A stretch of 64,000 bases of DNA from a virus. Below the pieces are notes generated by a model. The model worked only from the letters and a program-made list of their open reading frames with translations. It had not been told where the DNA came from and searched no databases. Each line of letters opens with the position of its first letter. Positions within the stretch are counted from its first letter, which is position 1. The stretch spans positions 1-64,000 of IMG/VR virus record IMGVR_UViG_3300031974_003701; one strand, given 5' to 3'. Shown here in pieces: positions 24,878-33,669 of this stretch. A program made the translations under genes and the position numbers.

Positions 24878-26963
24878 TATTTACCTCTTTTGGTTTATTA
24901 TAAGGATAGTTTTCTAAAATATTTATAGCAAATGATCTAAAGTCTTTCGAATAAATATTATCTTTTAAGCCACTAATTACTTTATCTATATCAATAGCAG
25001 TTTTCCACCAATTATGGTCAAAAAGATGTTTAACATCTTTAAAGTATTCGTCTAGGCTACGATGATAATATAGTAAAGCATGTAGTTCTTTATAGTAATC
25101 TAAAGGTTTTTTATTAAATTCCTTTATAAGATTAAAAGTAGCATCTTTTTTAAAATAGTCAGGATAATTTTGAATTTTGTATAATGTGTTGTTATTCCAA
25201 AACTTTTTTTCATAAAGAGCATCGTACAGAAATAACTCTTTTTTATTAACTAATTTATCAAAGTTTTTATTAATATAGTCAGTTAAACCAATGACGTTAG
25301 TAACTTCTCTTTTAAACTTTTCAACAGAAGTTGATCTAACATCATCAGTATTGTGTAAAATTACTGCGTCTAGTTTACTACAAGATTTAAACAGAGATTT
25401 ATATGTATTTCTTGAAGTATCTGTGTATAATCGCCAAGGATAAAGTGTGTAAGTTTTATCTAAATTAGCTAAAATATAATCATTTACTTTTTCTTTATCA
25501 TTAACAATTTCAGTACCATCAGGAAGTATAGCATACTTAAATTGATACTTAGTTTTATTAATTACACTATTACGTACCTTTTTAACTTTTGGTTTTTCGT
25601 AGATAGTTACACTAAACCCTAGTTTCTCAAAGTCTTTTTTAGCAGTTTTAAAATTATTTTTACCTGTATAAATATAAATAATTTCACTGGAGTCATTAAA
25701 ATTAATTACATCGTCTGGAATATTTTTAGCAGAACTATTAGTAATCAATACTTTATTAGTAATTATATTATAAAAATATGGATATCTTTCAATTTTATTA
25801 GGGTAAGCCTTTCTTATATATTTTAATGTATAGTTAGATAGTTTTTTTTCTAATAGTTTTCTTAAACTTTTATCGTAAATACGTTGAGGTAAATCAACAT
25901 TAGAATTTATGTAAATTTTATTAATAAATTTTATTTTATTGGAAAAATCTTTTACTAATTTCCCATTTAAAGAATCTAAGTTGACTAAAGAATATAAGTT
26001 ACTTTTAACAATATCTTCAATTGTATTTAATTTTTTAAATTTATTAATGTAATTTTTTTTCAAAGGTACATAATGTTTATACCAAAGTTTTCTAATTAAT
26101 TTATCTAAATAATTAATAGTTTTTGGGGTATACGCTAATTCTTCCCTTGAAGGTGTAATACTAATACTGTGAGGTTCAGCTTGTATTAGTGTTTTATTGT
26201 GTACTGTATTTACGGCATTTAAGATTTTACGTGTACTATAAGGCAACATTTCTTTATTTAAAGGATATGCAACATTACCATATTTAATAAATGTATCTAT
26301 ACTATAATTAAATTTTAAAGGAGATACATCTGCATATTCTTCAAAAGTAAAAATATCTTGCTGTCTCCCATTAAATTTACAATTAATTCCTGAAAATTCT
26401 AAAAATTCCAATACCTCTCTACTTGTTACAGATGTGTTAGGAACACTAACAGTTAAACCAGTTTCATCAGTATCAGATGTAACAATATTGATTGGTTTTG
26501 GTTTTTGATTAGGTTCTTTGTTAATCACAATAACTGTTTTTTTACCTTGATAACAATTAGTTACAGTAAATGTGTTAGTAACGGCAAAAGGAGCTTTACT
26601 TCCTAAACCAAATCCACCTGTTTGTTTACCATCGTGTGATTTTGTACTTTCACCATATGTAAAATAAATTTTGTTAAGTTTTTCAGGAGGAATACCTTCA
26701 CCAAAATCTTTAACTTCAAATAATTCGTTATTTTTGCATGTAATTTTAATAGATGTATCTGTTAAACCAGAAGCAATATGTGAATCCCACGCATTACAAA
26801 TAACCTCTCTAATACAAGCTAATGGTTTATTTGAATACATGTTATCAGAAAGGATATTAAATAAATTTTCATTATTACTAATAGAGAACTCTAAATTTTG
26901 TTCTGTTGTGTTAGGTGTAAATACTACTGTATTATTTTTACCCGAATTATCATTTACTTGCAT
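24867..26963 (-). CDS. rIIA-like GHKL ATPase
   Basis: 698 residues (T4 rIIA about 725). The N-terminal GHKL ATPase fold is clear: EVICNAWDS (N57, D60), DFGEGIP (86-92) and GGFGLGSKAPF (116-126). The rest is Lys/Asn/Tyr-rich with no motif seen. It forms a pair with the overlapping rIIB gene. Leftward terminators and hairpins flank its 5' side, so the rIIAB-helicase-polymerase unit may have its own promoter. Confidence 0.8.
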   Translation of the reverse strand: MQVNDNSGKNNTVVFTPNTTEQNLEFSISNNENLFNILSDNMYSNKPLACIREVICNAWDSHIASGLTDTSIKITCKNNELFEVKDFGEGIPPEKLNKIYFTYGESTKSHDGKQTGGFGLGSKAPFAVTNTFTVTNCYQGKKTVIVINKEPNQKPKPINIVTSDTDETGLTVSVPNTSVTSREVLEFLEFSGINCKFNGRQQDIFTFEEYADVSPLKFNYSIDTFIKYGNVAYPLNKEMLPYSTRKILNAVNTVHNKTLIQAEPHSISITPSREELAYTPKTINYLDKLIRKLWYKHYVPLKKNYINKFKKLNTIEDIVKSNLYSLVNLDSLNGKLVKDFSNKIKFINKIYINSNVDLPQRIYDKSLRKLLEKKLSNYTLKYIRKAYPNKIERYPYFYNIITNKVLITNSSAKNIPDDVINFNDSSEIIYIYTGKNNFKTAKKDFEKLGFSVTIYEKPKVKKVRNSVINKTKYQFKYAILPDGTEIVNDKEKVNDYILANLDKTYTLYPWRLYTDTSRNTYKSLFKSCSKLDAVILHNTDDVRSTSVEKFKREVTNVIGLTDYINKNFDKLVNKKELFLYDALYEKKFWNNNTLYKIQNYPDYFKKDATFNLIKEFNKKPLDYYKELHALLYYHRSLDEYFKDVKHLFDHNWWKTAIDIDKVISGLKDNIYSKDFRSFAINILENYPYNKPKEVNNED

Positions 26964-26975
26964 TGTTTACTCTTT

Positions 26976-27004
26976 ATAAAAAAAGCTGCTTTAATAAGCA
27001 GCTT
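26976..27004 (-). terminator. leftward Rho-independent terminator
   Basis: AAGCTGCTT pairs with AAGCAGCTT around a 4-base loop and is followed on the leftward strand by seven T residues. It lies between the dCTP deaminase-like gene and rIIA. Confidence 0.85.
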
Positions 27005-27009
27005 AGAAA

Positions 27010-27756
27010 TTAATATTGTGTTTTAGGTAAAATAGATTCAATACTATTTTGATTTTGATAATTACCACTATATTTAAATTTTGTTGGTTCAATTAAAGGT
27101 ACGAGTGTTAATTTAGCTCTTACGTCTTTAACTTTTAAAGCATCTAAAGAAACTATTTCCAATACAGCTTTACCTTTGAATGATGGGTCAAAAAATCCTG
27201 CATTTAAATGTGTTCTGTAATTATCTACATTTTCTTGTAAAATTCCTACATGATCTTTAGGAATTTTACATAAAGTTTTACTTTTAGCTAAATAAAAACT
27301 ATTTGGTTTAATTAAACCAGAAAGCTTGTACTCACTATTACCGAAATATTCTACACAAGTATCTATTTTAAATTTTTGTGTTTTATATGTATTTGGTTCA
27401 TTTCTAAATACTTTATAGAAATAAAATTGTCCTAACCTAGCTTTAGGAGGAAGAACTATATTATAAGCTAATGGGGTAATAATTAAAGACTTATTAATTC
27501 TATTAAACTTTACATCAATACCATTTCTAGCTGTTGTACTACGACTAGAATACATGTATGTAATGTCTGTTTGTCTTTCTAGTTTACCTAAATTAATATC
27601 TAATTTAAGCTCTACTGTATCATTTTTTTTAATACGCAATTCATCGTTTAAACACAATACATCTAAAGAAGCAGGTTGTAATAAACCATCAGGACAAACA
27701 ATATAGTTGTTTTTAATTAAATCTTTAATTTGTTGATATGGAAGTAATTTAATCAT
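27010..27756 (-). CDS. dCTP deaminase/dUTPase-family protein
   Basis: The start MIKLLPYQQIK at 27756 fits the family N-terminus better than an ATG 60 bases upstream that overlaps the previous gene. Family motifs: LLQPASLDV near the start, SRSTTARNGID in the middle, and HLNAGFFDPSFKGKAVLEIVSL toward the end, corresponding to the active-site segments of trimeric dCTP deaminases. It would convert dCTP (or dUTP) toward dUMP, feeding the ThyX reaction encoded nearby. About 248 residues, longer than the ~190 of bacterial Dcd. Confidence 0.75.
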   Translation of the reverse strand: MIKLLPYQQIKDLIKNNYIVCPDGLLQPASLDVLCLNDELRIKKNDTVELKLDINLGKLERQTDITYMYSSRSTTARNGIDVKFNRINKSLIITPLAYNIVLPPKARLGQFYFYKVFRNEPNTYKTQKFKIDTCVEYFGNSEYKLSGLIKPNSFYLAKSKTLCKIPKDHVGILQENVDNYRTHLNAGFFDPSFKGKAVLEIVSLDALKVKDVRAKLTLVPLIEPTKFKYSGNYQNQNSIESILPKTQY

Positions 27757-27758
27757 AG

Positions 27759-28046
27759 TTAAATAAGAGAAGTTGTAATTAAACCTATGGCGAGTAAACC
27801 TATGGCGATATAGCATTTCTTAATATGAATATCGTATAATTCTGTATTTGCTTTTGCTCTTCTAGTTAAGTCATCAATAATAGTTTGTTTTTTACCTAGG
27901 ATAATATTATGTTCATCGTTTAAAGTACTAATATCTTTTTCTAAATAATAAATACCTCTTTTATATCCTGCATCATAACCTTTTTTATACTCAGATGATG
28001 GATTTTTTTTAATAGGTTGAGGAGTAATTTTATAATTTTCATTCAT
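27759..28046 (-). CDS. 95-residue protein with C-terminal membrane anchor
   Basis: A charged, coiled-coil-like body (EKDISTLNDEHNIILGKKQTIIDDL) precedes a single C-terminal hydrophobic segment (KKCYIAIGLLAIGLITTSLI). It overlaps its upstream neighbour by 4 bases. Function unknown. Confidence 0.65.
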   Translation of the reverse strand: MNENYKITPQPIKKNPSSEYKKGYDAGYKRGIYYLEKDISTLNDEHNIILGKKQTIIDDLTRRAKANTELYDIHIKKCYIAIGLLAIGLITTSLI

Positions 28047-28423
28047 TTACGTTTACCTTTACGCTTTAGTTTATTTTTGTAATTATTTTTAGGTTTGTGT
28101 ATAGACCTAATTTGCATATAATTAGTTTTAATAGGCATATTAAGAACATCTTTTAAGTTATAAATACGTTCAATAGCCCAAGCATATAAATCAACTTGTT
28201 GGCTAGAAGCTGTTACTTCGTTTTTTAATAACTTATAATCAGGGTGAGTAGTATCCATAGATTCTACTGTTTTCTTTAATTTTAAGTGTTTAACACGCTC
28301 TTGCATTAAAATATTTAAAGAGCCAGTTTTACCTGACTCTTTTACATGTAAATCAATACCATCTAATACATCTTGTGCTGTGAAGTTATACCAGTTCATT
28401 GATGTATTACCCATATTAACCAA
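28043..28423 (-). CDS. 126-residue basic hypothetical protein
   Basis: Helical body and a strongly basic C-terminal tail (KPKNNYKNKLKRKGKRK), suggesting nucleic-acid binding. The start may be one of three nearby ATGs (M1, M4, M9). ATGA overlap with the downstream gene. Confidence 0.6.
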   Translation of the reverse strand: MVNMGNTSMNWYNFTAQDVLDGIDLHVKESGKTGSLNILMQERVKHLKLKKTVESMDTTHPDYKLLKNEVTASSQQVDLYAWAIERIYNLKDVLNMPIKTNYMQIRSIHKPKNNYKNKLKRKGKRK

Positions 28424-28578
28424 GAAGTAAAGAAATATGCGCCAACAGTAGCAAGTATAATTTTTGCTGGTAAAACGTATTTTTGATCTTCTTTTACGTG
28501 AATTTTAGCTTTTTGGATAACACCAGCAAAAGCTATAATAGATATACCTAAATAAAGTACGTTTATAAAATATTCCAT
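28396..28578 (-). CDS. 60-residue membrane protein
   Basis: The start MEYFINVLYLG is chosen because GGAGG lies 9 bases before it. Two hydrophobic segments (FINVLYLGISIIAFAGVI and IILATVGAYFFTSWLIWVI) are separated by a Lys-rich loop. Function unknown. Confidence 0.6.
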   Translation of the reverse strand: MEYFINVLYLGISIIAFAGVIQKAKIHVKEDQKYVLPAKIILATVGAYFFTSWLIWVIHQ

Positions 28579-28582
28579 TTTA

Positions 28583-28924
28583 TTATCCTCCACCGAAATG
28601 AAAAGGTTTTTCTTTACTGTTTGGGTCAATAGGTAAACTTTCTACCCATTCAGAACCATCATATTTAATAGGAAAATATATTCTTGTTTTTGTGTATAAC
28701 CTGAAAGACATTCCTTCTGTACCACCATAACCAGAATCAAACTTTATATCTAATATTGACATATCATTAGTTTGTTTTGGATTATCATTTTCTATGTACC
28801 ATTCAGCAGAATATCTTTCAGATTTGCTCGGTTTATTAATTATAAGACTGGTTACATTATCGAATGAATCCTTATAAGCATTCATTTCTTTTACAATCAT
28901 GTCTCTCCAACATTCATTAGACAT
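28583..28924 (-). CDS. 113-residue hypothetical protein
   Basis: Start MSNECWRDMIV is preferred for its upstream GGAG. Beta-rich C-terminal half (GMSFRLYTKTRIYFPIKYDGSEW) and a Gly-rich end. No family recognised. Confidence 0.6.
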   Translation of the reverse strand: MSNECWRDMIVKEMNAYKDSFDNVTSLIINKPSKSERYSAEWYIENDNPKQTNDMSILDIKFDSGYGGTEGMSFRLYTKTRIYFPIKYDGSEWVESLPIDPNSKEKPFHFGGG

Positions 28925-28928
28925 TATA

Positions 28929-29087
28929 TTAGACTCCATATAACTTAAATACTATTTTTGCGTGTGATAAGTACCACCATACACCATTAATCTGTATATG
29001 ATTGTTTTCTATATCAATATTTTGTACTGTTTCTACTAAGTTATCATTTTCATTTTGATTAATAACTTTATCACCAATATTAAACAT
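28929..29087 (-). CDS. 52-residue hypothetical protein
   Basis: ATG-initiated frame MFNIGDKVINQNEND... with a small beta-barrel look and VWWYLSHAKIVF near the end, reminiscent of KOW/SH3-like phage peptides. It lies 3 bases after the 90-residue gene and provides the GGAG for the next start. Confidence 0.5.
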   Translation of the reverse strand: MFNIGDKVINQNENDNLVETVQNIDIENNHIQINGVWWYLSHAKIVFKLYGV

Positions 29088-29090
29088 GTT

Positions 29091-29363
29091 TTATTTAATT
29101 AAATTACTAATTTTATCAATGATTTCTTCGTTAGTACCACCTTTTAATGCAGGTAATTTAGGTACTTGCATCCAATTACCAAAACCATATTCAGTAGGAT
29201 GTTTAAAAGAACCATTAGAATTTTTCTTCATAAAAAAAGGAATCATAAACATTTCAGTATTAGATACTATCATAATGAAATGTTCTTTAATAATTACATG
29301 GTCTAATTTGCGCTCTTGTTGTTGAAATAATTCTGTAATTTGTTGTTTTAATTTACTAGACAT
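29091..29363 (-). CDS. 90-residue hypothetical protein
   Basis: Helical N-terminus, then IIKEHFIMIVSNTEMFMIPFF and a Pro/Gly-rich middle. Overlaps the ThyX gene end by 8 bases. Function unknown. Confidence 0.65.
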   Translation of the reverse strand: MSSKLKQQITELFQQQERKLDHVIIKEHFIMIVSNTEMFMIPFFMKKNSNGSFKHPTEYGFGNWMQVPKLPALKGGTNEEIIDKISNLIK

Positions 29364-30354
29364 TTACATTCCATTCATATTGTCTTGGATATTTTTCTTT
29401 AATCTGTTCTGCAATTAATTGCACAACATCTCTTGTCTCTTTTTGAGCATCTGGTTTAAGACGTAGATTGCATACTCTGAACCAAGCGTCTAACGAACCA
29501 GTCCAAATCCATTCAGTCATCATATTTTGTGGTAAAACCATACGAGCTTGTTCAGCACATACATTATTTTCAAGCATAGAATTATAAATATCTAATGAAT
29601 CTTGTGCTTGATGGTGTAAATATTGCAATACTCTTTTATTTTCTTTAATAGCTGTATCAGTAGAACCTTGTTTTTTATCATCAGCTTTAGCTCTAAGCAT
29701 ATCTGGCATATAAAATTCTGGTTCAAAATCTACATATCTTCTACTAATTTCATTTTTAACTAAAGCAATTTGATGTTTATCTAATTGTCTAGCAACAGAA
29801 ATTGGTGCTTTAAGCCTAAATGTTACATCAATAAAGTTTGGTTCAGTGCATGTTTGAAAGTAACTAATATTATTATCTGAAATGTACGTATCATCAAAAC
29901 CAAAATAAGTCATAATAACTGGGTTAAACTCTTTTAGTTTGTTAATTATTGACCCTTTATATTCTGCATTAACGTATCCATTTAACAATAGTTGAATCCA
30001 CCCGTAAATAGAATGTTTAACTTTTGTTTGTTTGCTATTAAATTCTAATGATGCTCTTAACTCTACTTCTTTTGGTACGGTTATAATAGGGTATTCTGCT
30101 TCAAAACCATGTCTTGAATGCATTAACGGTGTTTTATGGTCATGTTTAATTAAAAACTGGAGCAATCTAGTATCACCGTCTACTTCATATAACTCACCTG
30201 TTTTGCTATCTTTACGTGTATATCTTTTACCTGTATTTGGATTAATATTAAATACAGATGACCATTTACCAAATGACACTCTAGCAGCATTTACTGCGAA
30301 TAGATCATCATTATTATGTTCAATTAATTGTGCTGATTGTTCTGATATAATCAT
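29356..30354 (-). CDS. thyX: flavin-dependent thymidylate synthase
   Basis: 332 residues of the ThyX family, which methylates dUMP to dTMP with FAD and methylenetetrahydrofolate. The signature region reads VARQLDKHQIALVKNEISRRYVD, i.e. the canonical RHR-x7-S appears as KHQ-x7-S, a variant also seen in phage ThyX proteins. Other family features: SFGKWS near the N-terminus and CAEQARMVLPQNMMTEWIWTGSL...FRVCNLRL toward the C-terminus. It overlaps the 57-residue gene by 4 bases and, with the dCTP deaminase-like gene, would supply thymidylate for an AT-rich genome. Confidence 0.9.
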   Translation of the reverse strand: MIISEQSAQLIEHNNDDLFAVNAARVSFGKWSSVFNINPNTGKRYTRKDSKTGELYEVDGDTRLLQFLIKHDHKTPLMHSRHGFEAEYPIITVPKEVELRASLEFNSKQTKVKHSIYGWIQLLLNGYVNAEYKGSIINKLKEFNPVIMTYFGFDDTYISDNNISYFQTCTEPNFIDVTFRLKAPISVARQLDKHQIALVKNEISRRYVDFEPEFYMPDMLRAKADDKKQGSTDTAIKENKRVLQYLHHQAQDSLDIYNSMLENNVCAEQARMVLPQNMMTEWIWTGSLDAWFRVCNLRLKPDAQKETRDVVQLIAEQIKEKYPRQYEWNVNV

Positions 30355-30524
30355 TCTTTATCCCTTATTTGATGTAAAGTAATATTCTTTTCCCATAATG
30401 GTAATAAAATATGTTTACTAATTTTATTTTTAGCTAACTCTTTAGCTTCTTCTTTGTTGTTAGCTTTTACAATGTCTTTAATAGAACCATATTGATCTAT
30501 ATATGAAAATTGGTATTTATTCAT
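30351..30524 (-). CDS. 57-residue hypothetical protein
   Basis: ATG-initiated frame (MNKYQFSYIDQYGSIKDIVKAN) overlapping thyX by ATGA and the upstream gene by 8 bases, so tightly packed in the operon. The EEAKELAKNKI segment is typical of small phage proteins. Function unknown. Confidence 0.65.
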   Translation of the reverse strand: MNKYQFSYIDQYGSIKDIVKANNKEEAKELAKNKISKHILLPLWEKNITLHQIRDKE

Positions 30525-31005
30525 TTTCTAGACCCAGTAACATTAAATTAAGATGATTAGATACTTCATATAAATCATTAGTTTGTAATAGCAATTCATT
30601 TTCAGTAGCTAAAGTATATTTATATAATTCAATATTATTGTTAAGCTTAACTAATATTTTAGTTTCACTTTGCAGTAAAAATACACCAACATCTTTAGCT
30701 AACTCAATACATTTATTAAGTAATATATCTTCTTGGCTTAAATTAGTAGTATATTGTGTATGTGCTAGTTGAGCGTAATGAGCAATTTTAAGAATATCTC
30801 TTTCTTGTTCTATATTACCTCTAGCTGATGAACCAAAACGATCACAATATCTTTTAATTTGTTCGATACAATATTCTGCCCCATTTTTAGTAACTAAATC
30901 ATCACCACTATCAATACTATTTCCGTATTGTTTTTGTACATATGTTTCAATATGTTCTTTAACTTTATTAGCAAAGTTAGTCCAATTTTTAACTGTTTGG
31001 TTCAT
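30517..31005 (-). CDS. 162-residue helical hypothetical protein
   Basis: Good ribosome binding site (AAAGGAA) before the ATG. The central block NGAEYCIEQIKRYCDRFGSSARGN followed by ERDILKIAHYAQLAHT looks like a conserved all-helical nucleotide-metabolism-type domain, but no family can be named with confidence. Acidic C-terminus. Confidence 0.65.
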   Translation of the reverse strand: MNQTVKNWTNFANKVKEHIETYVQKQYGNSIDSGDDLVTKNGAEYCIEQIKRYCDRFGSSARGNIEQERDILKIAHYAQLAHTQYTTNLSQEDILLNKCIELAKDVGVFLLQSETKILVKLNNNIELYKYTLATENELLLQTNDLYEVSNHLNLMLLGLENE

Positions 31006-31038
31006 TTAGGATTCCTTTCTATATTTGAAGTACATTTT

Positions 31039-31431
31039 TCAAATGGGTTCAGCATATTGTAAATTCTTCATTGGATTATTTAAATTTTTTTGAGTAGGTG
31101 TGTGTGAAAATCTACTTGAAGAAGAACTTTCAAATTCTACTGTTTTGATAGGCGATGTAATAAAATCATCTACATTATCATAAAAGAAACCTTTTTTTAT
31201 TTTATCTTCCATTTCTTTTATTTTATTATACACTCTTTTTTGAGTGATTCTATAATCACTGTCAGTACAGCTATCAATTTTATACCAATGATCGTTAGGT
31301 GTTTTTTCAAATAGATCACAACTTATTTGTTTTTTTATAAATTTACTTTTGTCAAAATCATAAAAATATTTTGTTCCATCATGTAATGTTACAATAAGTT
31401 TTAAGCCATAAGATATAAAATGAGTATCCAT
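31039..31431 (-). CDS. 130-residue hypothetical protein
   Basis: Begins MDTHFISYGLKLIVTLHDGTKYFYDF, beta-rich, then a Lys-rich helix and Ser-rich tail. No family recognised. Confidence 0.6.
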   Translation of the reverse strand: MDTHFISYGLKLIVTLHDGTKYFYDFDKSKFIKKQISCDLFEKTPNDHWYKIDSCTDSDYRITQKRVYNKIKEMEDKIKKGFFYDNVDDFITSPIKTVEFESSSSSRFSHTPTQKNLNNPMKNLQYAEPI

Positions 31432-31457
31432 GTTTACCTTTCTTTTAATATTTTGTT

Positions 31458-31538
31458 TTATGGTGCCAATGACTTACCAATATTAACTATTACTAGAAAA
31501 ATAAGTAATGCGTGTATAGTGTACATAAAATCTCTCAT
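31458..31538 (-). CDS. 26-residue hydrophobic peptide
   Basis: Short ATG-initiated frame MRDFMYTIHALLIFLVIVNIGKSLAP with one membrane-spanning stretch. Placed between two genes with no other frame there. Coding is plausible, function unknown. Confidence 0.35.
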   Translation of the reverse strand: MRDFMYTIHALLIFLVIVNIGKSLAP

Positions 31539-31543
31539 ATTTT

Positions 31544-31789
31544 TTAAACTACCTTTAATTTCCGAATACTAGTATTTATTTGTGCTTTTGGTTCAAATTT
31601 AAAATCATTGTTATAATCATTTATAAACATTTGAGCTGCTTCTTGTTTAGAGTTAGCTTTCCTTTGTTGTTCTCCATGTACATAAGTAAAATAATCTTTA
31701 AATGATTCTTTTATAGTATTACTATCTGCGTCAGATATACCTGTAAATACAATATAATTTATAACTTCTGAAATTGAATAGTGTTTCAT
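31544..31789 (-). CDS. 81-residue hypothetical protein
   Basis: Acidic helix N-terminus and QRKANSKQEAAQMFINDYNNDF in the middle. No family recognised. Confidence 0.6.
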   Translation of the reverse strand: MKHYSISEVINYIVFTGISDADSNTIKESFKDYFTYVHGEQQRKANSKQEAAQMFINDYNNDFKFEPKAQINTSIRKLKVV

Positions 31790-31843
31790 AAAATTGACTT
31801 TATTTTTTTTAATCTATTATACACTAAATTAGGACGGATTTAA

Positions 31844-31990
31844 TCACACGATCATTTCCACTGCTTCTTCAATACAATCATCGAAACAACATTCAAACAT
31901 ATACAATCTGTGTAAATCAGAAGTTATATTACCGCAATAATCTAAGAATACTTGTTCACTCACAACATTGAATAAATTATGTAAATCCAT
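31844..31990 (-). CDS. 48-residue acidic hypothetical protein
   Basis: ATG with GGAG 7 bases upstream; encodes MDLHNLFNVVSEQVFLDYCGN..., with a cysteine-rich acidic end (FECCFDDCIEEAVEM). A second short frame between 31980 and 32088 also looks coding but has no clear start. Confidence 0.45.
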   Translation of the reverse strand: MDLHNLFNVVSEQVFLDYCGNITSDLHRLYMFECCFDDCIEEAVEMIV

Positions 31991-32088
31991 CAATCCAACT
32001 CCACACCAAACATGTTAAAATCCTCTTCAGAGAAATATCCTGATACACCAAAGAGCACATAAAAATATACAGGTCTTATACAATCAAA

Positions 32089-32349
32089 TTACATAGGCGT
32101 CACATCCCACAACACATCAGGAATAATATGATCTCCTGAGATACACATAATCACGTTGCTATTGCTGTATAAATCAACGACAACGTTTTTGTGGCTTTTT
32201 TTGGTGTGTACATACCTCTTTCTTATTTCTTGCTCTGCTTGTTGCTTTATCCAAGCACGTTGGCGTTGTCGCTCAAAAAAATCACTTGATGGCTTAGAAT
32301 ATTGTTCATATGCATTAGCATTCGCTTGGCTTTCATAATTATTCATCAC
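32089..32349 (-). CDS. 86-residue hypothetical protein
   Basis: Gln/Arg-rich helical N-terminus (FFERQRQRAWIKQQAEQEIRKRY) and a beta-like C-terminus. Overlaps the next gene upstream by 4 bases. Base composition of 32.0-32.8 kb looks slightly less AT-rich than its surroundings. Confidence 0.6.
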   Translation of the reverse strand: MMNNYESQANANAYEQYSKPSSDFFERQRQRAWIKQQAEQEIRKRYVHTKKSHKNVVVDLYSNSNVIMCISGDHIIPDVLWDVTPM

Positions 32350-32576
32350 ACCCTCCCTAGCGCACGTTTCATTTCTGATATGTTTGTAAATCTTGTCTGC
32401 GGTGATCTTTTTTCCACTCCACTAGACGGACACTCATAATCAAAGCTACCATCATTATAAACCTGATCTACAACAATAAGCGTTGCTGTGCAGAAATGCG
32501 GTCTTTCAATTTCCCTATTTTCTATAACTATATCCCCTATGCGCCACTCACCTGCAATATTTGTTTGATGCTTCAT
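32346..32576 (-). CDS. 76-residue hypothetical protein
   Basis: Compact beta-type protein: EWRIGDIVIENREIERPHFCTATLIVVDQVYNDGSFDYEC. Resembles small phage SH3-like proteins in style only. Function unknown. Confidence 0.6.
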   Translation of the reverse strand: MKHQTNIAGEWRIGDIVIENREIERPHFCTATLIVVDQVYNDGSFDYECPSSGVEKRSPQTRFTNISEMKRALGRV

Positions 32577-32623
32577 ACCTTACCCTTCCTAATTTTCTTT
32601 GCTAACTTCCTTAAAGCAGGTCA

Positions 32624-32824
32624 TTATTCTATCTCATACTCTTCTTGCCATAATGACATAGAAACATATTTAGGAGGCTTTCCCGTCAATATACAAGGTG
32701 CATTTTCATACCTCATTCTCTCATAAATAATAGATGCGTTAAGCCTATCGTAAGAAGAAAAAACAATGCGCTCTTCCTCATTTTTTCTTTGAGTTTTTAC
32801 AACCCATTTTTTAATGAATTTCAT
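32624..32824 (-). CDS. 66-residue hypothetical protein
   Basis: Basic N-terminus (MKFIKKWVVKTQRKNEEE) and an acidic C-terminus; overlaps the HTH-like gene by 4 bases. No family recognised. Confidence 0.55.
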   Translation of the reverse strand: MKFIKKWVVKTQRKNEEERIVFSSYDRLNASIIYERMRYENAPCILTGKPPKYVSMSLWQEEYEIE

Positions 32825-33126
32825 AAATTTTTATACCAATTATTATATTTATACCTTAATTCACGAATAACTAAATTATCTCGATTATTAAATTTAGTTG
32901 TTCTTTTAACCCTATCTTCATATTTTTCAGTGGATAAACTATTAAACATATCTTTAAAATTAGTTTGAGTAATAACTCTGTATAAAGTTGGTCTGCTAAT
33001 ATTAAAGATATATATAAAACTATTTGTCGATAAATCAGGATAATGAAACATTAAATCTAATAATTCCAATTTTAGTAGTGTTTGTTTTTGGATAGCATGT
33101 TTACTTGTTATTTTAGAATAAGGCAT
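32821..33126 (-). CDS. 101-residue HTH-like protein
   Basis: The segment LDLMFHYPDLSTNSFIYIFNISRPTLYRVI (about residues 23-52) has helix-turn-helix character with ISRPTLYRV as recognition helix; the tail is very basic. A small DNA-binding regulator is likely but not certain. Confidence 0.55.
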   Translation of the reverse strand: MPYSKITSKHAIQKQTLLKLELLDLMFHYPDLSTNSFIYIFNISRPTLYRVITQTNFKDMFNSLSTEKYEDRVKRTTKFNNRDNLVIRELRYKYNNWYKNL

Positions 33127-33131
33127 GTTAC

Positions 33132-33665
33132 TTACTTACTTAATTTATTTAGTTTTCTAAGAATATGTCTTTTAGTTCTTCCTGAAAGTGGATTATATTT
33201 CATTATTTTAATATCTTCTAATTTTTCATTTAGATATTTAATTGCAAAATTATTTCCAGTATCTTCTATGGTTCTAATATTTGATAAAATATCTGCACAT
33301 TTAATAAAATGTACATATACATTCTTGGTTCTTAAATACTCTCTATCAATTTGTTTTCTTTTTTTACGATTACCATCAGATAATTTAGATACTTTAGTTA
33401 AACCATCTACTAAATAAGTTATGTTTGGGTTAAAGTTATTAAATATACTTGCATGAGTAACTTTTTCACAATCTTCTATAGTATCATGTAATATAGCAGC
33501 AGACATTATTTCTTCTAATGTATAATGTGGATCTGTGAATTTATGGTAATGTTCTTCTACAGTACACATAACTTCCATAGGATGTACGATATAAGGTAGA
33601 TTTGAATTAAATCTTTTTTGATCTTTATGTGCATTATAAGCAAATTTTATTGCATCAAGTAACAT
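33132..33665 (-). CDS. SpoT/Mesh1-like HD hydrolase (small alarmone hydrolase)
   Basis: 177 residues made only of an HD domain of the RelA/SpoT/Mesh1 type. All four metal ligands can be placed: H28 (YIVHPMEV), H60-D61 with the following ED (AAILHDTIEDCE) and D125 (KCADILSNIRTI). No synthetase or regulatory domain is present. Members remove the 3'-pyrophosphate of (p)ppGpp with Mn2+, so a phage copy could blunt the stringent response of the host. It follows the RuvC-like gene by 4 bases. Confidence 0.8.
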   Translation of the reverse strand: MLLDAIKFAYNAHKDQKRFNSNLPYIVHPMEVMCTVEEHYHKFTDPHYTLEEIMSAAILHDTIEDCEKVTHASIFNNFNPNITYLVDGLTKVSKLSDGNRKKRKQIDREYLRTKNVYVHFIKCADILSNIRTIEDTGNNFAIKYLNEKLEDIKIMKYNPLSGRTKRHILRKLNKLSK

Positions 33666-33669
33666 TAAT

